Source of the DNA: an uncultured Oscillospiraceae bacterium
GTDB taxonomy: Bacteria > Bacillota > Clostridia > Oscillospirales > Oscillospiraceae
DNA: 64,000 nucleotides
Direction: 5' to 3'
Assembly (NCBI GenBank): GCA_934591815.1
Contig: CAKTPV010000006.1
Span: 43,204-107,203, forward strand
The notes beneath the pieces were generated by a model. It made no database searches, was not told the DNA's origin, and saw nothing but the letters and a program-made list of their open reading frames with translations. Each line of letters starts with the position of its first letter. Positions within the stretch are counted from its first letter, which is position 1. The position numbers and the translations under genes are program-made. Shown here piece by piece: positions 20,887 to 29,192 of the stretch.

Positions 20887-21147
20887 TTATTCCTCCTCTG
20901 CCAGATCTTTCACCGTCAGACCGAGACGGGGCGCCATCTTTTCCGTGCTGAGCGCCGACAGCACCACATGGTCGCTGTCCATGATAAACACGGACGCCGT
21001 TTTACGCCCGAATGTGGCGTCGATGAGCATACCGCGGTCCCGTGCCTCCTGCACCAGGCGCTTGACCGGCGCGGAGTCGGGGCTGACCACGGCGATGAGC
21101 CGTTCGGCAGAGATCAGGCTGCCGAAGCCGATGTTGACAAGCTGCAT
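20887..21147 (-). CDS. remA: RemA family DNA-binding regulator (DUF370)
   Basis: 86 residues. It fits RemA, which in Bacillus forms a ring that wraps DNA and activates matrix genes. Visible family features are the start [10 protein letters not shown], the Arg in [18 protein letters not shown] and the C-terminal [14 protein letters not shown] segment followed by [13 protein letters not shown]. It is located between yicC and gmk exactly as in Bacillus. It is a shared regulator of clostridia; the target genes here are unknown. Confidence 0.93.
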   Translation of the reverse strand: MQLVNIGFGSLISAERLIAVVSPDSAPVKRLVQEARDRGMLIDATFGRKTASVFIMDSDHVVLSALSTEKMAPRLGLTVKDLAEEE

Positions 21148-21157
21148 GGCTCAGCCC

Positions 21158-22036
21158 TCACTCGATGTTCTGGATCTGCTCGCGGATCTTCTCCACCTCG
21201 GCCTTCATGTTCACCACGTCCTGCGCGATAGTCAGGTCGTTGCACTTGGAGCCGATGGTGTTGCACTCGCGGTTGATCTCCTGCACCAGAAAGTCCAGCT
21301 TCCGGCCGACCGGGATATCCCCCGCCAGCATGGTGCGCAGCTGGGCCATGTGACTGTGCAGCCGCACCGTCTCCTCGTCCACCGCCACCTTGTCGGCAAA
21401 GATCGCTGCCTCGGTGAGGATGCGGGACTCGTCGATGGTGGCGGATTGCAGCACCTCCATCATCTTGGTCTCCAGCCGCTGGCGGTAAGCCGACACCGTC
21501 TCCGGGGAGCGCTGCTCCACGCGGCACACCGTCTCCTCGATGGTACCGGCGCGGCTGCCCACGTCCTCGGCCAGCTTTGCGCCCTCCACGGCGCGCATCT
21601 CGTTGTAGGATGCCAGCGCGCTGTCCAGCACGGCGCAGATATCGGCGGCGATGGCGTCCACATCCTCCTCCGCCTTGGTGACGGTCAGCACATCGGGGAA
21701 CTTGGCCAGCATATCCGGCGTGATGCTCCCCTCCAGGCCAAAGGACTCCTTCAGGCGCGTCAGCGCCTCATAGTAGCCGCGAGCCAGTGCTTCGTTGACG
21801 GAAACCACCGTCTCATCGGCACCGGTGGCGTCGATGGTGACGAACACATCCACCTTGCCCCGGGACACCGCCTTCTGCACGCGGGTCTTGATGGCATCCT
21901 CCGCAAAAATATAGGCGCGGGGCATCTTCACGGTGCAGTCCAGATAGCGGTTGTTGACGGAGCGTACCTCCACCGTGATATCGCGGCCGCCGCGCATCTC
22001 GCGGGCGCGGCCGTAACCGGTCATACTTCTGACCAC
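21158..22036 (-). CDS. yicC: YicC family endoribonuclease
   Basis: 292 residues. It starts at GTG 22036 (MVRSMTGYGRA) with AAGGAG at 8 nt. The typical N-terminus SMTGYGR, VEVRSVNNRYLD and the C-terminal EINRECNTIGSKCND with VVNMKAEVEKIREQIQNIE mark the YicC/YloC family. Escherichia coli YicC acts as an endoribonuclease with PNPase. The C-terminal Glu-rich DUF1732 part (from about 205) carries the putative metal ligands. It is the first gene of the block ending at rsgA. Confidence 0.93.
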   Translation of the reverse strand: MVRSMTGYGRAREMRGGRDITVEVRSVNNRYLDCTVKMPRAYIFAEDAIKTRVQKAVSRGKVDVFVTIDATGADETVVSVNEALARGYYEALTRLKESFGLEGSITPDMLAKFPDVLTVTKAEEDVDAIAADICAVLDSALASYNEMRAVEGAKLAEDVGSRAGTIEETVCRVEQRSPETVSAYRQRLETKMMEVLQSATIDESRILTEAAIFADKVAVDEETVRLHSHMAQLRTMLAGDIPVGRKLDFLVQEINRECNTIGSKCNDLTIAQDVVNMKAEVEKIREQIQNIE

Positions 22037-22059
22037 TCGATCATCTCCTTCGTTTTATT

Positions 22060-22083
22060 GGGAAAAGAGAGGCCGCGCCTCTC
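22060..22083 (-). terminator. Terminator downstream of the DnaJ-like gene
   Basis: GAGAGGC and GCCTCTC form a 7-bp stem with a 3-nt loop, followed on the minus strand by TTTTCCC. It separates the DnaJ/DUF5685 unit from yicC. Confidence 0.65.
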
Positions 22084-22088
22084 CTGTG

Positions 22089-22742
22089 TCAGCAAAAGCA
22101 AACGGGTACGCCCAGTGCGTTGCAGCACAGGCTGATGCCGCACAACCGCAGGCAGTCGGTGTTGTCGCAGCCGCCGGTGGTGACGCTGCCGTAGCCGGCA
22201 GGGCGGTAGGTGCTCTGACGCCCCTCCGCCATGTCCAGTGCCTGCTGGTACTCCGGATCGTCGGGATCCATCTGCACCGCCGTCTGAAAATACCGCCGCG
22301 CCTCGTCCAGCCAGCCCCGGCGGGTGCAGATCACCCCCTTGAGGAAGTTCCACTCCGCATCGTGGTCGGTCTGGGCGTTCAACAGCTCCTCCGCAAGGTT
22401 CAGATTCCCCTGTGAGATGGCCATTCGCACACGCTGGAGCCGCGTGGCGCCGGTGCCGTAGGGAGAGGAATAGCCCGTGCCGTAGCCCGGTCTATACCCG
22501 CCGTAGCCCGCTGCGCCCGCCGTACCGCTGTATCCGCCGCCGTTCCGGGCGGCCTTGCGCTGGCTCTGGATGCTCTCGTAGGCCTCGTTGATCTCCTTCA
22601 TACGCTCCTGCGCCAGATCCGCCAGCGGGTTATCGTGGTAATTGTCCGGGTGGTATTTCCGTGCCAGATCTCGATAGGCTTTCTTCACTTCATCGTCCGT
22701 CGCAGTGCTGGGTACACCCAGCACCTGATAGGGATCACGCAT
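22089..22742 (-). CDS. DnaJ-domain protein with cysteine-rich tail
   Basis: 217 residues. The J domain occupies 1-65 with the HPD triad intact (RKYHPDNYH), so it can stimulate a DnaK-type ATPase. A Gly/Tyr-rich linker (about 70-100) follows. A TPR-like segment (about 105-175: AEWNFLKGVICTRRGWLDEA, ALDMAEG) follows that. The last 27 residues contain seven cysteines (GGCDNTDCLRLCG ... LCCNALG ... CFC). No zinc-finger domain of classical DnaJ is present. It overlaps the DUF5685 gene upstream by 8 nt, indicating a functional pair. Confidence 0.85.
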   Translation of the reverse strand: MRDPYQVLGVPSTATDDEVKKAYRDLARKYHPDNYHDNPLADLAQERMKEINEAYESIQSQRKAARNGGGYSGTAGAAGYGGYRPGYGTGYSSPYGTGATRLQRVRMAISQGNLNLAEELLNAQTDHDAEWNFLKGVICTRRGWLDEARRYFQTAVQMDPDDPEYQQALDMAEGRQSTYRPAGYGSVTTGGCDNTDCLRLCGISLCCNALGVPVCFC

Positions 22743-23631
22743 CGTCGGTGTCCGCCTTTCGTATAGCTTGTCTCTCTCGTCTCCGTCGGTGGAACGTGCC
22801 GTTCAGCACGGCGGCGCCCACCAGATATAGTCCCTCATAGACGGTGGCGCGGATCACCGGCGTATACACGCCGAAGTCCGCCAGCTCAAACGCCGCCGCC
22901 ATAGCCCGTACCGAGCCGTCCAGCGTGGCGGCAAACTGCTGCCGTCCCTCCGCCGTCAGCGCGCCGTCTTTCAGGGAAAATCGCAGTGCCAGCGGGTTAT
23001 AGCTGCCGGTGCGCAGGTCGTCTGCCAGATCGTCCGCCGCGTCCACCAGATAGACCCAGCGGCCCAGATGGTACAGGAGCTGCTCCGTTACACGGCGCTT
23101 CACCGGGTCTGCAATATGTTGGGCGGCGCCGGCCAGCAGCGCCGCAAACGTATCCGCCGGACGATCCAGAGACGGGCATTTTTCCTTTTCCAGCGCCGCC
23201 AGCGCCGTCAGGTGCCGCTGTGTCTTCCTGTCAAAATCCGGCTGCCGCTTCTGCGCCTTGCGATAGGCCCGACGCAGCAGCAGCGCGGCCGCCCTGTACT
23301 TCAAGCCCTTGAAAAAGCCATGGTCGGCAATGCCGTCTCGTATCTGCCACCACGTCAGGATCACGCTCATGTCAGCTGCCACATCCATGGCAGCGTCACC
23401 ACAGGCACACCGCCGCTTCCGGATGGGGTGGACGGCGCACCGTCTCTCGCAGGTGCCGCCGCCCTCCGACAGGAGCATGGCCAGAAATGTCAGGTCATAG
23501 TTGAGGATCATCCGTCCCGCCGCGCCGTATCGCGCACCAAGCGTGTGGCACAGGCCGCAGTAGGCGGCTCGGAACGTCTGCCGCTCCTCCTCCGTCAGCC
23601 TGTCATTCGAGGGCCGTACATATCCGAACAT
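22735..23631 (-). CDS. DUF5685 family protein
   Basis: 298 residues. The N-terminus (MFGYVRPSN ... YCGLCHTLG) and an all-helical body with a Cys cluster (CERRCAVHPIRKRRCAC, about 82-98) match the DUF5685 family, whose biochemical role is not known to me. Repeated helical segments with conserved Asp (YLVDAADDLADD, about 204-215) recall polyprenyl-synthase-like folds, but this is only a resemblance. It is translationally coupled to a cysteine-rich DnaJ protein. Confidence 0.8.
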   Translation of the reverse strand: MFGYVRPSNDRLTEEERQTFRAAYCGLCHTLGARYGAAGRMILNYDLTFLAMLLSEGGGTCERRCAVHPIRKRRCACGDAAMDVAADMSVILTWWQIRDGIADHGFFKGLKYRAAALLLRRAYRKAQKRQPDFDRKTQRHLTALAALEKEKCPSLDRPADTFAALLAGAAQHIADPVKRRVTEQLLYHLGRWVYLVDAADDLADDLRTGSYNPLALRFSLKDGALTAEGRQQFAATLDGSVRAMAAAFELADFGVYTPVIRATVYEGLYLVGAAVLNGTFHRRRRERQAIRKADTDDA

Positions 23632-23634
23632 TCG

Positions 23635-24042
23635 TCAGAACAGCCGCAGGATGGTGTAGGTCAGGCTCTCATTTTTCCTTGCATGGCGGTCATAGAACAC
23701 GCTGGGCAGGAAGAACAGAGCCGCCGCCGCCAGCGCCGTGACGTAGCGCCAGTTCTCCGTCATCAGTCCCTCTGTCAGGAAGTATCCCAGCAGGAAGCCC
23801 ACCACCGGCAGTAAATACACCAGCGCTACCACGCCCAGCAGCTTTTTGGTGCTGCTCTCCACCACGACCTTGTCACCCGGCTGGGCGTCGGCGTTATTCT
23901 TTGCCCGGGCGCGGATGGCCGCGCCCGTCATGCCGCATCCGGCGCATTCCTCGCAATCGTGTCCGCAGGCGGACTTGCGGGGTACGGAGATCTCCGCATA
24001 CCCACCGGGCAGCAGCTTTTCCACTGTTGCGATCTGTGTCAT
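23635..24042 (-). CDS. rseC: RseC/MucC-family membrane protein
   Basis: 135 residues. The N-terminal cytoplasmic part carries a four-cysteine CxxxCxxCxxC cluster (CGHDCEECAGC, about 26-36). Two membrane helices follow (about 72-92 and 103-120). RseC is linked to Rnf/SoxR-reducing systems and flavin or electron-transfer assembly in other bacteria. No rnf genes are visible within this window, so the partner is unknown. Confidence 0.85.
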   Translation of the reverse strand: MTQIATVEKLLPGGYAEISVPRKSACGHDCEECAGCGMTGAAIRARAKNNADAQPGDKVVVESSTKKLLGVVALVYLLPVVGFLLGYFLTEGLMTENWRYVTALAAAALFFLPSVFYDRHARKNESLTYTILRLF

Positions 24043-24062
24043 TCTTTACCTCCGCGCCAGCC

Positions 24063-25358
24063 TTACGGTTTTTTCACCGGCTGGCTGTCTGTATCCGCAG
24101 GCGGCTCCGGCGCCACATCGGTGATATACACCGTCACCTCGTAGCTGCCCTTCACCGTCACATCCTTATAGCCGCTGACCGTCACCGTTACCGGCACACG
24201 GTAGCTGCCCGTCTCCGTCACCTCGCTGAGATCCGCCGTGGCCGTCAGCGCGGAGGCATCCAGCTTCTCCAGCTCCTCGCTGAGTCCCCATAGCCGCACA
24301 TCCAGCTGCTCGCTGATCTCCGCGTACAGGCCATCCGGCACATTGGTGTAGCTGAAGCTGCCCACCGTGACGGTTTTTTCCTCGATACCCTCCATGGAGA
24401 TCTCCACGGTGGCTACCTCGTTGCTGTTGGCCAGCCATGTGCCGTCTGGTGCCGTGACCACGTAGCTGTTCTGCTGCCAGATCTCAAGATCCTCGATATA
24501 TAGGGTTGCCAGCACGATCTCATTGATATTCTCCAGCACATCCGCCTCACCGATGAGCCGCACGCTGGTGGGCGTAACGGTGGTCTTGATGCTCTGACTG
24601 GCTGCGCCCGGCACCCCGGACAGCTTCACCACCAGACTGACCTCCTTGGTGGTCAGCACAGGCACCTTGGCCTGGATCAGACTGGCATTGGTGCGGATGC
24701 TGCTGTTATCCACGGGGTTGTCGTCATTGTCGTAGAGCTGCACGCTCTCGGTCTTGATGACCGACCTTGTCGCGTCGGTGATATCCACCGTCAGCTTGGC
24801 GTAGGCCACGTTCAACAGGTCATCCCGCTGACCGCGCAGCACCAGCTTGACGGGGTCAAGCACCAGATCGCCGGTAAAGTAACCCTCGGCCACCTCACCT
24901 GTCACCGTGCAGTCGACCGGTACCTCCTTGGTGTACAACTCGCCCACTGTGACGGTCACCTTATACTTACTGGCCCAGTCAACCGACAGGGCGGATGCCT
25001 GCACGCCGTCAGGATAGACCACATCCCACCGCAGGGTGTGGACGCCCACGGAATCGATGCTGGACGTACTGGCGACCAGCCGCACATTGTCCTTGCCGAT
25101 CTTGACAAGCTCCCGCTTGGGGCCCTTGATGGTCAGATCCACCGTGGTGTCGTAGCCAGACAGGAGCATCAGGTTCTTGTCCGCCAGCGTGGTGGATTCG
25201 CCGGAGAATTCTACCGGGATATCGCGGATGGTCTTCGTGCGGTCAGGTGCCTTCTCCACGTCCACATAGACCCACACGGCGATAGCGACCAGAATGGAGA
25301 TGATGACCTGCAGCGCTTTCTTCTGGCTGAAGCCGGTTTTCTCATTGTTCTGTTCCAT
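24063..25358 (-). CDS. cdaR: CdaR (YbbR-domain) regulator of diadenylate cyclase
   Basis: 431 residues. One N-terminal membrane helix (about 13-31, VIISILVAIAVWVYVD) is followed by extracytoplasmic YbbR repeats (each with a G-T-x-S-V or similar strand pattern). It modulates CdaA activity at the membrane. It overlaps the end of cdaA by 17 nt. The C-terminus is a Pro/Asp-rich tail. In many Firmicutes glmM follows this pair, but here a separate rseC gene does. Confidence 0.92.
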   Translation of the reverse strand: MEQNNEKTGFSQKKALQVIISILVAIAVWVYVDVEKAPDRTKTIRDIPVEFSGESTTLADKNLMLLSGYDTTVDLTIKGPKRELVKIGKDNVRLVASTSSIDSVGVHTLRWDVVYPDGVQASALSVDWASKYKVTVTVGELYTKEVPVDCTVTGEVAEGYFTGDLVLDPVKLVLRGQRDDLLNVAYAKLTVDITDATRSVIKTESVQLYDNDDNPVDNSSIRTNASLIQAKVPVLTTKEVSLVVKLSGVPGAASQSIKTTVTPTSVRLIGEADVLENINEIVLATLYIEDLEIWQQNSYVVTAPDGTWLANSNEVATVEISMEGIEEKTVTVGSFSYTNVPDGLYAEISEQLDVRLWGLSEELEKLDASALTATADLSEVTETGSYRVPVTVTVSGYKDVTVKGSYEVTVYITDVAPEPPADTDSQPVKKP

Positions 25359-26232
25359 TGTCGCCCTCCTTCCTGCGCAGACCCAGCACCTCCGCCAGAC
25401 TGCGGCGCGGCTTGTCCTCCGGTTCCTCCGGCTGCGGCATCAGTTCGTTGCGCAGCAGCTTGGACAGTGTCTCGGGCATCAGGTGGCGCTTGAGCATACC
25501 GCCCACCGCCACGGAGATGGAGCCTGTCTCCTCCGACACGATGACCACCACGGCGTCGGAGTTCTCGCTCATGCCGATACCGGCCCGGTGCCGCATTCCC
25601 AGATCGCGGCTGAGGTTTACGTTCTTGGACAGCGGCAGCATACAGCCCGCGCCCAGAATGCGTCCGTGCCGGATGATGACGGCGCCGTCATGCATGGGAG
25701 CCTTCACGAAGAAGATGTTCTTCAGCAGCTCGGAGGACACGGCGGCATCCAGCGTTGTGCCGCTGCGCACCATGTCGTCCAGCAGGATGTGCCGCTCGAA
25801 CACGATGAGCACGCCCGTCTTGGTCTTGGCCATCTCGCTGCAGGCGATGACCGTCTGATCGATGGCTTTTTCCAGCTCCGTCTGCCGCTGTACCGGCGTA
25901 AACGTCTGCAGCAGCCGGATATTCCGGCTGCCCAGCTTTTCCAGGATCTGGCGGATCTCCGGCTGGAACAGGATGATGAGCGCCAGAATACCCACCTGTA
26001 CCATGTTGCCCAGAATATAGGCGATGCCGTACAGGTGGAAGATCTCCGACAGCCACAGCGCCAGCAGGAAGATCACCACGCCCTTGAGGATATTCTCCGC
26101 CCGGGTGCTCCTCACCAGATCCAGCAGTTTATAGACAAGGAACGCAATGATGACCACGTCCAGAATGTCCGTAAACCGCACCAGTAATAAGTAATTCCCA
26201 ATCTTTTCTAAAAATGCCAGCACTGTCTCCAT
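25342..26232 (-). CDS. cdaA: Diadenylate cyclase CdaA
   Basis: 296 residues. It makes the essential second messenger c-di-AMP, which controls potassium and osmolyte transport. Three N-terminal membrane helices (about 10-80) precede the DAC domain, whose catalytic motifs DGAVIIRHGRI (about 182-192) and RHRAGIGMSE are intact. It ends in a basic tail beyond the core. It has its own promoter and is coupled to cdaR. Confidence 0.97.
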   Translation of the reverse strand: METVLAFLEKIGNYLLLVRFTDILDVVIIAFLVYKLLDLVRSTRAENILKGVVIFLLALWLSEIFHLYGIAYILGNMVQVGILALIILFQPEIRQILEKLGSRNIRLLQTFTPVQRQTELEKAIDQTVIACSEMAKTKTGVLIVFERHILLDDMVRSGTTLDAAVSSELLKNIFFVKAPMHDGAVIIRHGRILGAGCMLPLSKNVNLSRDLGMRHRAGIGMSENSDAVVVIVSEETGSISVAVGGMLKRHLMPETLSKLLRNELMPQPEEPEDKPRRSLAEVLGLRRKEGDNGTEQ

Positions 26233-26285
26233 ACCGTCAACCTTCCTGTATCAGACAAAAACTTCGCATAAAAATAGATGCTATC

Positions 26286-26314
26286 ATTATATAAAAAATA
26301 TTGGGAAAATGCAA
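26286..26314 (-). promoter_or_regulatory. Promoter for cdaA-cdaR
   Basis: On the minus strand TTGCAT, a 17-nt spacer and TATAAT lie 54 nt upstream of the cdaA ATG. The -10 is consensus; the -35 matches 3 of 6 within an AT-rich block. Confidence 0.6.
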
Positions 26315-26342
26315 CAAAAAAATATTGGTGAAACCTTGCAGT

Positions 26343-27467
26343 TTAACGAATTGCCCGCCGCAGTATGGCCGCAAAACGCTCCACCTCGCAGGGCGTGTTG
26401 AAAACGGACATACTCAGTCGGATGGTGCCGGTTTCCAGTGTCCCCGCCGTGCGGTGTGCAAGGGGCGCACAGTGCAGCCCCGCCCGCACGGCGGCTCCCT
26501 GCGCCGCCAGGCGCTCCCCCAGCTCCTCGCAGTCCCAGCCGTCGACGCGGAAGCTGAGAACGCCCGTTTGATGGGCAAAGTCCCTGTTCCGGAACAGCTC
26601 CACACCGTCGATCTCCTCCAGCAGCTCCGCCGCGTGCATGGCAAGATGCCTCTCGTGATCGCCAATGCGACGGATCCCCGTCTCCCGGACGAAGCGCAGT
26701 CCCTCCAACAGGCCGGCGATGCCGGGCATATTGTGGGTCCCTGCCTCCAGCCGGTCTGGCAGCGCCTCCGGCATATGCTGCAAAAGAGACTGGGAGCCGG
26801 TGCCGCCCTCCAGCAGCGGCGCGGCCTCGTCGTCGCCGCAGAGCAGCAGGCCCGTCCCCTGCGGGCCGTACAGTCCCTTGTGTCCCGGCATGGCAATAAA
26901 CGCCGCACCCAATTCCCGCAGGGAAATGGGCAGCATCCCCGCCGACTGGGAAGCGTCCAGCACGAAGGGTACGCCTCTTTTTCGGCAGGCGGCGGCAATG
27001 CCCTCCGCCGGCAGGCGGTAGCCGAACACGTTGGACACGTGGGTGCAGACCACCGCGTCCGCACCGGCGTCCAGCGCCTGCTCAAACTCCGCCAGCATCG
27101 CCTCCGGCCGGAACAGCGGCGTGTCCACCACCGTCAGCTCCACGCCGGGGATGCCGTGGAGCGGTCTTGTCACCGCGTTGTGCTCATACCCAGAGATGAC
27201 GACCCGGCTCCCCGGCTTTACCAGCGTTTTGATGGCGATGTTCAGCCCGTGGGTGGCGTTGGCGGTGAATACCACCCTTGCCGGGTCGTCTACGCCGAAC
27301 AGCTCCGCCGCCAGAGCGCGGCACTGAAAATCCGTCTCCTCCGCCAGCCGTGTGGCGGGATAGCTGCCCCGCCCCGGCGAGCTCATGGCTGCCACCGCAT
27401 TGTACATAGCACGGCGCACACGCTCCGGCTTTTGCAGCGTTGTCGCACCGGCATCCAGATAGATCAT
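26343..27467 (-). CDS. Class V aminotransferase, cysteine-desulfurase-like
   Basis: 374 residues, PLP enzyme. It has the IYLDAGATT start, the NATHGLNIAI segment, a LDASQSAGMLP Asp/Gln pair and the PLP lysine in PGHKGLYGPQGTGLL (about 180). These fit the SufS/CsdA-like group found in clostridia together with a DUF3343 protein. Substrate could be cysteine or selenocysteine; the active-site cysteine loop near residue 335 reads AGLHCAPLAH and keeps one Cys. The ATG overlaps the DUF3343 stop (ATGA). Confidence 0.88.
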   Translation of the reverse strand: MIYLDAGATTLQKPERVRRAMYNAVAAMSSPGRGSYPATRLAEETDFQCRALAAELFGVDDPARVVFTANATHGLNIAIKTLVKPGSRVVISGYEHNAVTRPLHGIPGVELTVVDTPLFRPEAMLAEFEQALDAGADAVVCTHVSNVFGYRLPAEGIAAACRKRGVPFVLDASQSAGMLPISLRELGAAFIAMPGHKGLYGPQGTGLLLCGDDEAAPLLEGGTGSQSLLQHMPEALPDRLEAGTHNMPGIAGLLEGLRFVRETGIRRIGDHERHLAMHAAELLEEIDGVELFRNRDFAHQTGVLSFRVDGWDCEELGERLAAQGAAVRAGLHCAPLAHRTAGTLETGTIRLSMSVFNTPCEVERFAAILRRAIR

Positions 27468-27718
27468 ACCTCCACCTCACTATATCCATGCCCCTGCCGC
27501 TGAAACACGCGCAGGGGTGCAAATCCAAGACCGCGCAGCAGCGCCGCTGCCTCCTCCGCCGCCCGGCGTCCCTGCATACGCAGTACATAGCCGCAGCCGC
27601 TGCCGGTCAGTCCTACCGGCGAACGGCCCATGACAGCGTGATATCCGTTCTGTGCCAATACCTGCATCATGCGCTGGGCGTGCGTGACAGAACGGGCGGT
27701 CAGCAGATATTCCTCCAT
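27464..27718 (-). CDS. DUF3343 domain protein
   Basis: 84 residues. It starts at ATG 27718 behind GAGGAGG. The sequence EEYLLTARSVTHAQRMMQVL and GCGYVLRM fit DUF3343, a small ferredoxin-like-fold family resembling the TusA/DsrE type of sulfur carrier partners in size. It is coupled to the class V aminotransferase, so a shared role in sulfur or selenium handling is plausible but inferred. Confidence 0.82.
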   Translation of the reverse strand: MEEYLLTARSVTHAQRMMQVLAQNGYHAVMGRSPVGLTGSGCGYVLRMQGRRAAEEAAALLRGLGFAPLRVFQRQGHGYSEVEV

Positions 27719-27767
27719 ATCGCACCTCCTCACACGCCATTTTATGCGTCCCTCGACGACAGCGTGA

Positions 27768-27802
27768 AGGGCGGGGCCATCCCGTTCGGATAGCCCCGCC
27801 CT
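27768..27802 (-). other. GC-rich stem-loop after ispF
   Basis: A perfect 10-bp stem (AGGGCGGGGC and its complement, 15-nt loop) lies between ispF and DUF3343. No T-tract follows on the minus strand, so it may be an attenuating or stabilising hairpin rather than a complete terminator. Confidence 0.5.
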
Positions 27803-27817
27803 ATATCGTATGCTCGT

Positions 27818-28300
27818 TTATTCTCTGCGTAACAGCGCCACGGCATGACACGCCATGCCCTCCCCCGCGCCGGTGAAGCCAAGATGCTCCTCGGTGGTAG
27901 CCTTTACAGACACCTGCGAGGCGTCCACACCCATGGCGGACGCCAGCTTTTGCCGCATCTCCGGGATGTAGGGTGCCAGCTTGGGTGCCTGCGCCAGCAC
28001 TGTGGCGTCCACATTGCCGATCTCCCAGCCGTTTTCCGCCAGATGCGCTGTCACCTGCTCCAGAAGGCGCAGGCTGTCCGCTCCCCGCCAATGCTCGTCG
28101 CTGTCGGGAAAAAGCCCGCCGATGTCGCCCAGCGCCGCCGCGCCCAGCAGGGCGTCCATCACCGCGTGGGCCAGCACATCCGCGTCGGAATGCCCCAGCA
28201 GCCCCCGCTCATAGGGGATATGGACGCCGCCCAGTATCAAAGGCCGCCCCTCTATCAAACGGTGTACGTCGTACCCGTGTCCGATCCGTATGCCGATCAT
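27818..28300 (-). CDS. ispF: 2-C-methyl-D-erythritol 2,4-cyclodiphosphate synthase
   Basis: 160 residues. It catalyses the cyclisation step of the MEP isoprenoid pathway. It has GHGYDVHRL (metal Asp/His), [26 protein letters not shown] and the trailing [15 protein letters not shown]. The start is ATG 28300, overlapping the ispD stop by 4 nt. ispD and ispF act two steps apart and are coupled here; ispH of the same pathway lies 2.4 kb away. Confidence 0.97.
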   Translation of the reverse strand: MIGIRIGHGYDVHRLIEGRPLILGGVHIPYERGLLGHSDADVLAHAVMDALLGAAALGDIGGLFPDSDEHWRGADSLRLLEQVTAHLAENGWEIGNVDATVLAQAPKLAPYIPEMRQKLASAMGVDASQVSVKATTEEHLGFTGAGEGMACHAVALLRRE

Positions 28301-29040
28301 TGGTTCTCCCCTCTCCTGCGCAGGAACGCCTCCGCGACGGCCAGATCCTCCGGCGTGGTGATCTTGATATTCTCCCGCCAGCCAGGTGTCAAGTAGACTT
28401 CCTTGCCAAGCCGCTCCACAGCAGAGCAATCATCGGTGATAGGTGCCTCCGCGTCGATGGCGGATTGCAGCGCCGCCTTCAGGATGCTGGCCTGAAATAC
28501 CTGCGGCGTCTGCACGGAAAACAGTGTGCTGCGATCCGGCGTGGACAGCACCAGCCCCGACAGATCCGCTACCTTCACCGTGTCCGTCACCGGCAGCGCA
28601 GGCGCCACCGCGTAGGTGCGCTGCCCCAGTCGGATCATCTCATCCACCTGCTCCGGCAAGATCAGCGGCCGCGCCCCGTCGTGGATCGCCAGAAACTCTG
28701 TGTCCTCGCTTGCCTCCAGCGCCGCCAGCAGCACCGACTCGGCGCGGTTGGCGCCGCCCTCCACCACCCGGATGGGCTTGCGGATACCGGTACGGCTGAC
28801 CAGCGCCGCCACCTCCTCCAGCTTCTCCGGCTGGACAGCCACCACGATCTCGTCCACCAGCACGGCCTGATCCAGCGCGGTCAGTGTCCGTGCCAGTACC
28901 GGCACGCCGCACAGCTGGGAAAACATCTTGTCCTCGCCGCCCATGCGGGCGGACTTCCCCGCCGCCGGCACGATGGCCGCGCAGTGGGGATGCACCTTTT
29001 CCTTGACGCTTTTCCGCAGCTTTGCAAACAGCTTTCCCAT
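28297..29040 (-). CDS. ispD: 2-C-methyl-D-erythritol 4-phosphate cytidylyltransferase
   Basis: 247 residues. It transfers CMP to MEP. The nucleotide-binding [15 protein letters not shown] (about 21-35), the KxxxxL-type segment (here DKMFSQL), AIHDGARPL and TPQVF motifs are present. The N-terminal 20 residues are a basic, helical extension ([13 protein letters not shown]) not needed for the core. Start ATG 29040 is downstream of the promoter at 29078-29106. Confidence 0.96.
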   Translation of the reverse strand: MGKLFAKLRKSVKEKVHPHCAAIVPAAGKSARMGGEDKMFSQLCGVPVLARTLTALDQAVLVDEIVVAVQPEKLEEVAALVSRTGIRKPIRVVEGGANRAESVLLAALEASEDTEFLAIHDGARPLILPEQVDEMIRLGQRTYAVAPALPVTDTVKVADLSGLVLSTPDRSTLFSVQTPQVFQASILKAALQSAIDAEAPITDDCSAVERLGKEVYLTPGWRENIKITTPEDLAVAEAFLRRRGENQ

Positions 29041-29077
29041 AGGCGCTCGCTCCTGTCCTTTTCGTTTTATTCTCATC

Positions 29078-29106
29078 AGTATACCGCATTTTTGCAGCTT
29101 TTACAA
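29078..29106 (-). promoter_or_regulatory. Promoter for ispD-ispF
   Basis: TTGTAA, a 17-nt spacer and TATACT on the minus strand, ending about 37 nt before the ispD ATG. Confidence 0.6.
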
Positions 29107-29163
29107 GGACAATTCCCACCGCCTGCCCGTAAGAGGGTTCTCCTGCCGCATACACTGTGCAAA

Positions 29164-29186
29164 AGGAGGGTCGCCGTGCGACCCTC
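29164..29186 (-). terminator. Terminator after the CoA-transferase gene
   Basis: A perfect 10-bp stem (GGAGGGTCGC) with a 3-nt loop and TTTT on the minus strand, directly after the CoA-transferase stop. Confidence 0.8.
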
Positions 29187-29192
29187 CTGCGT

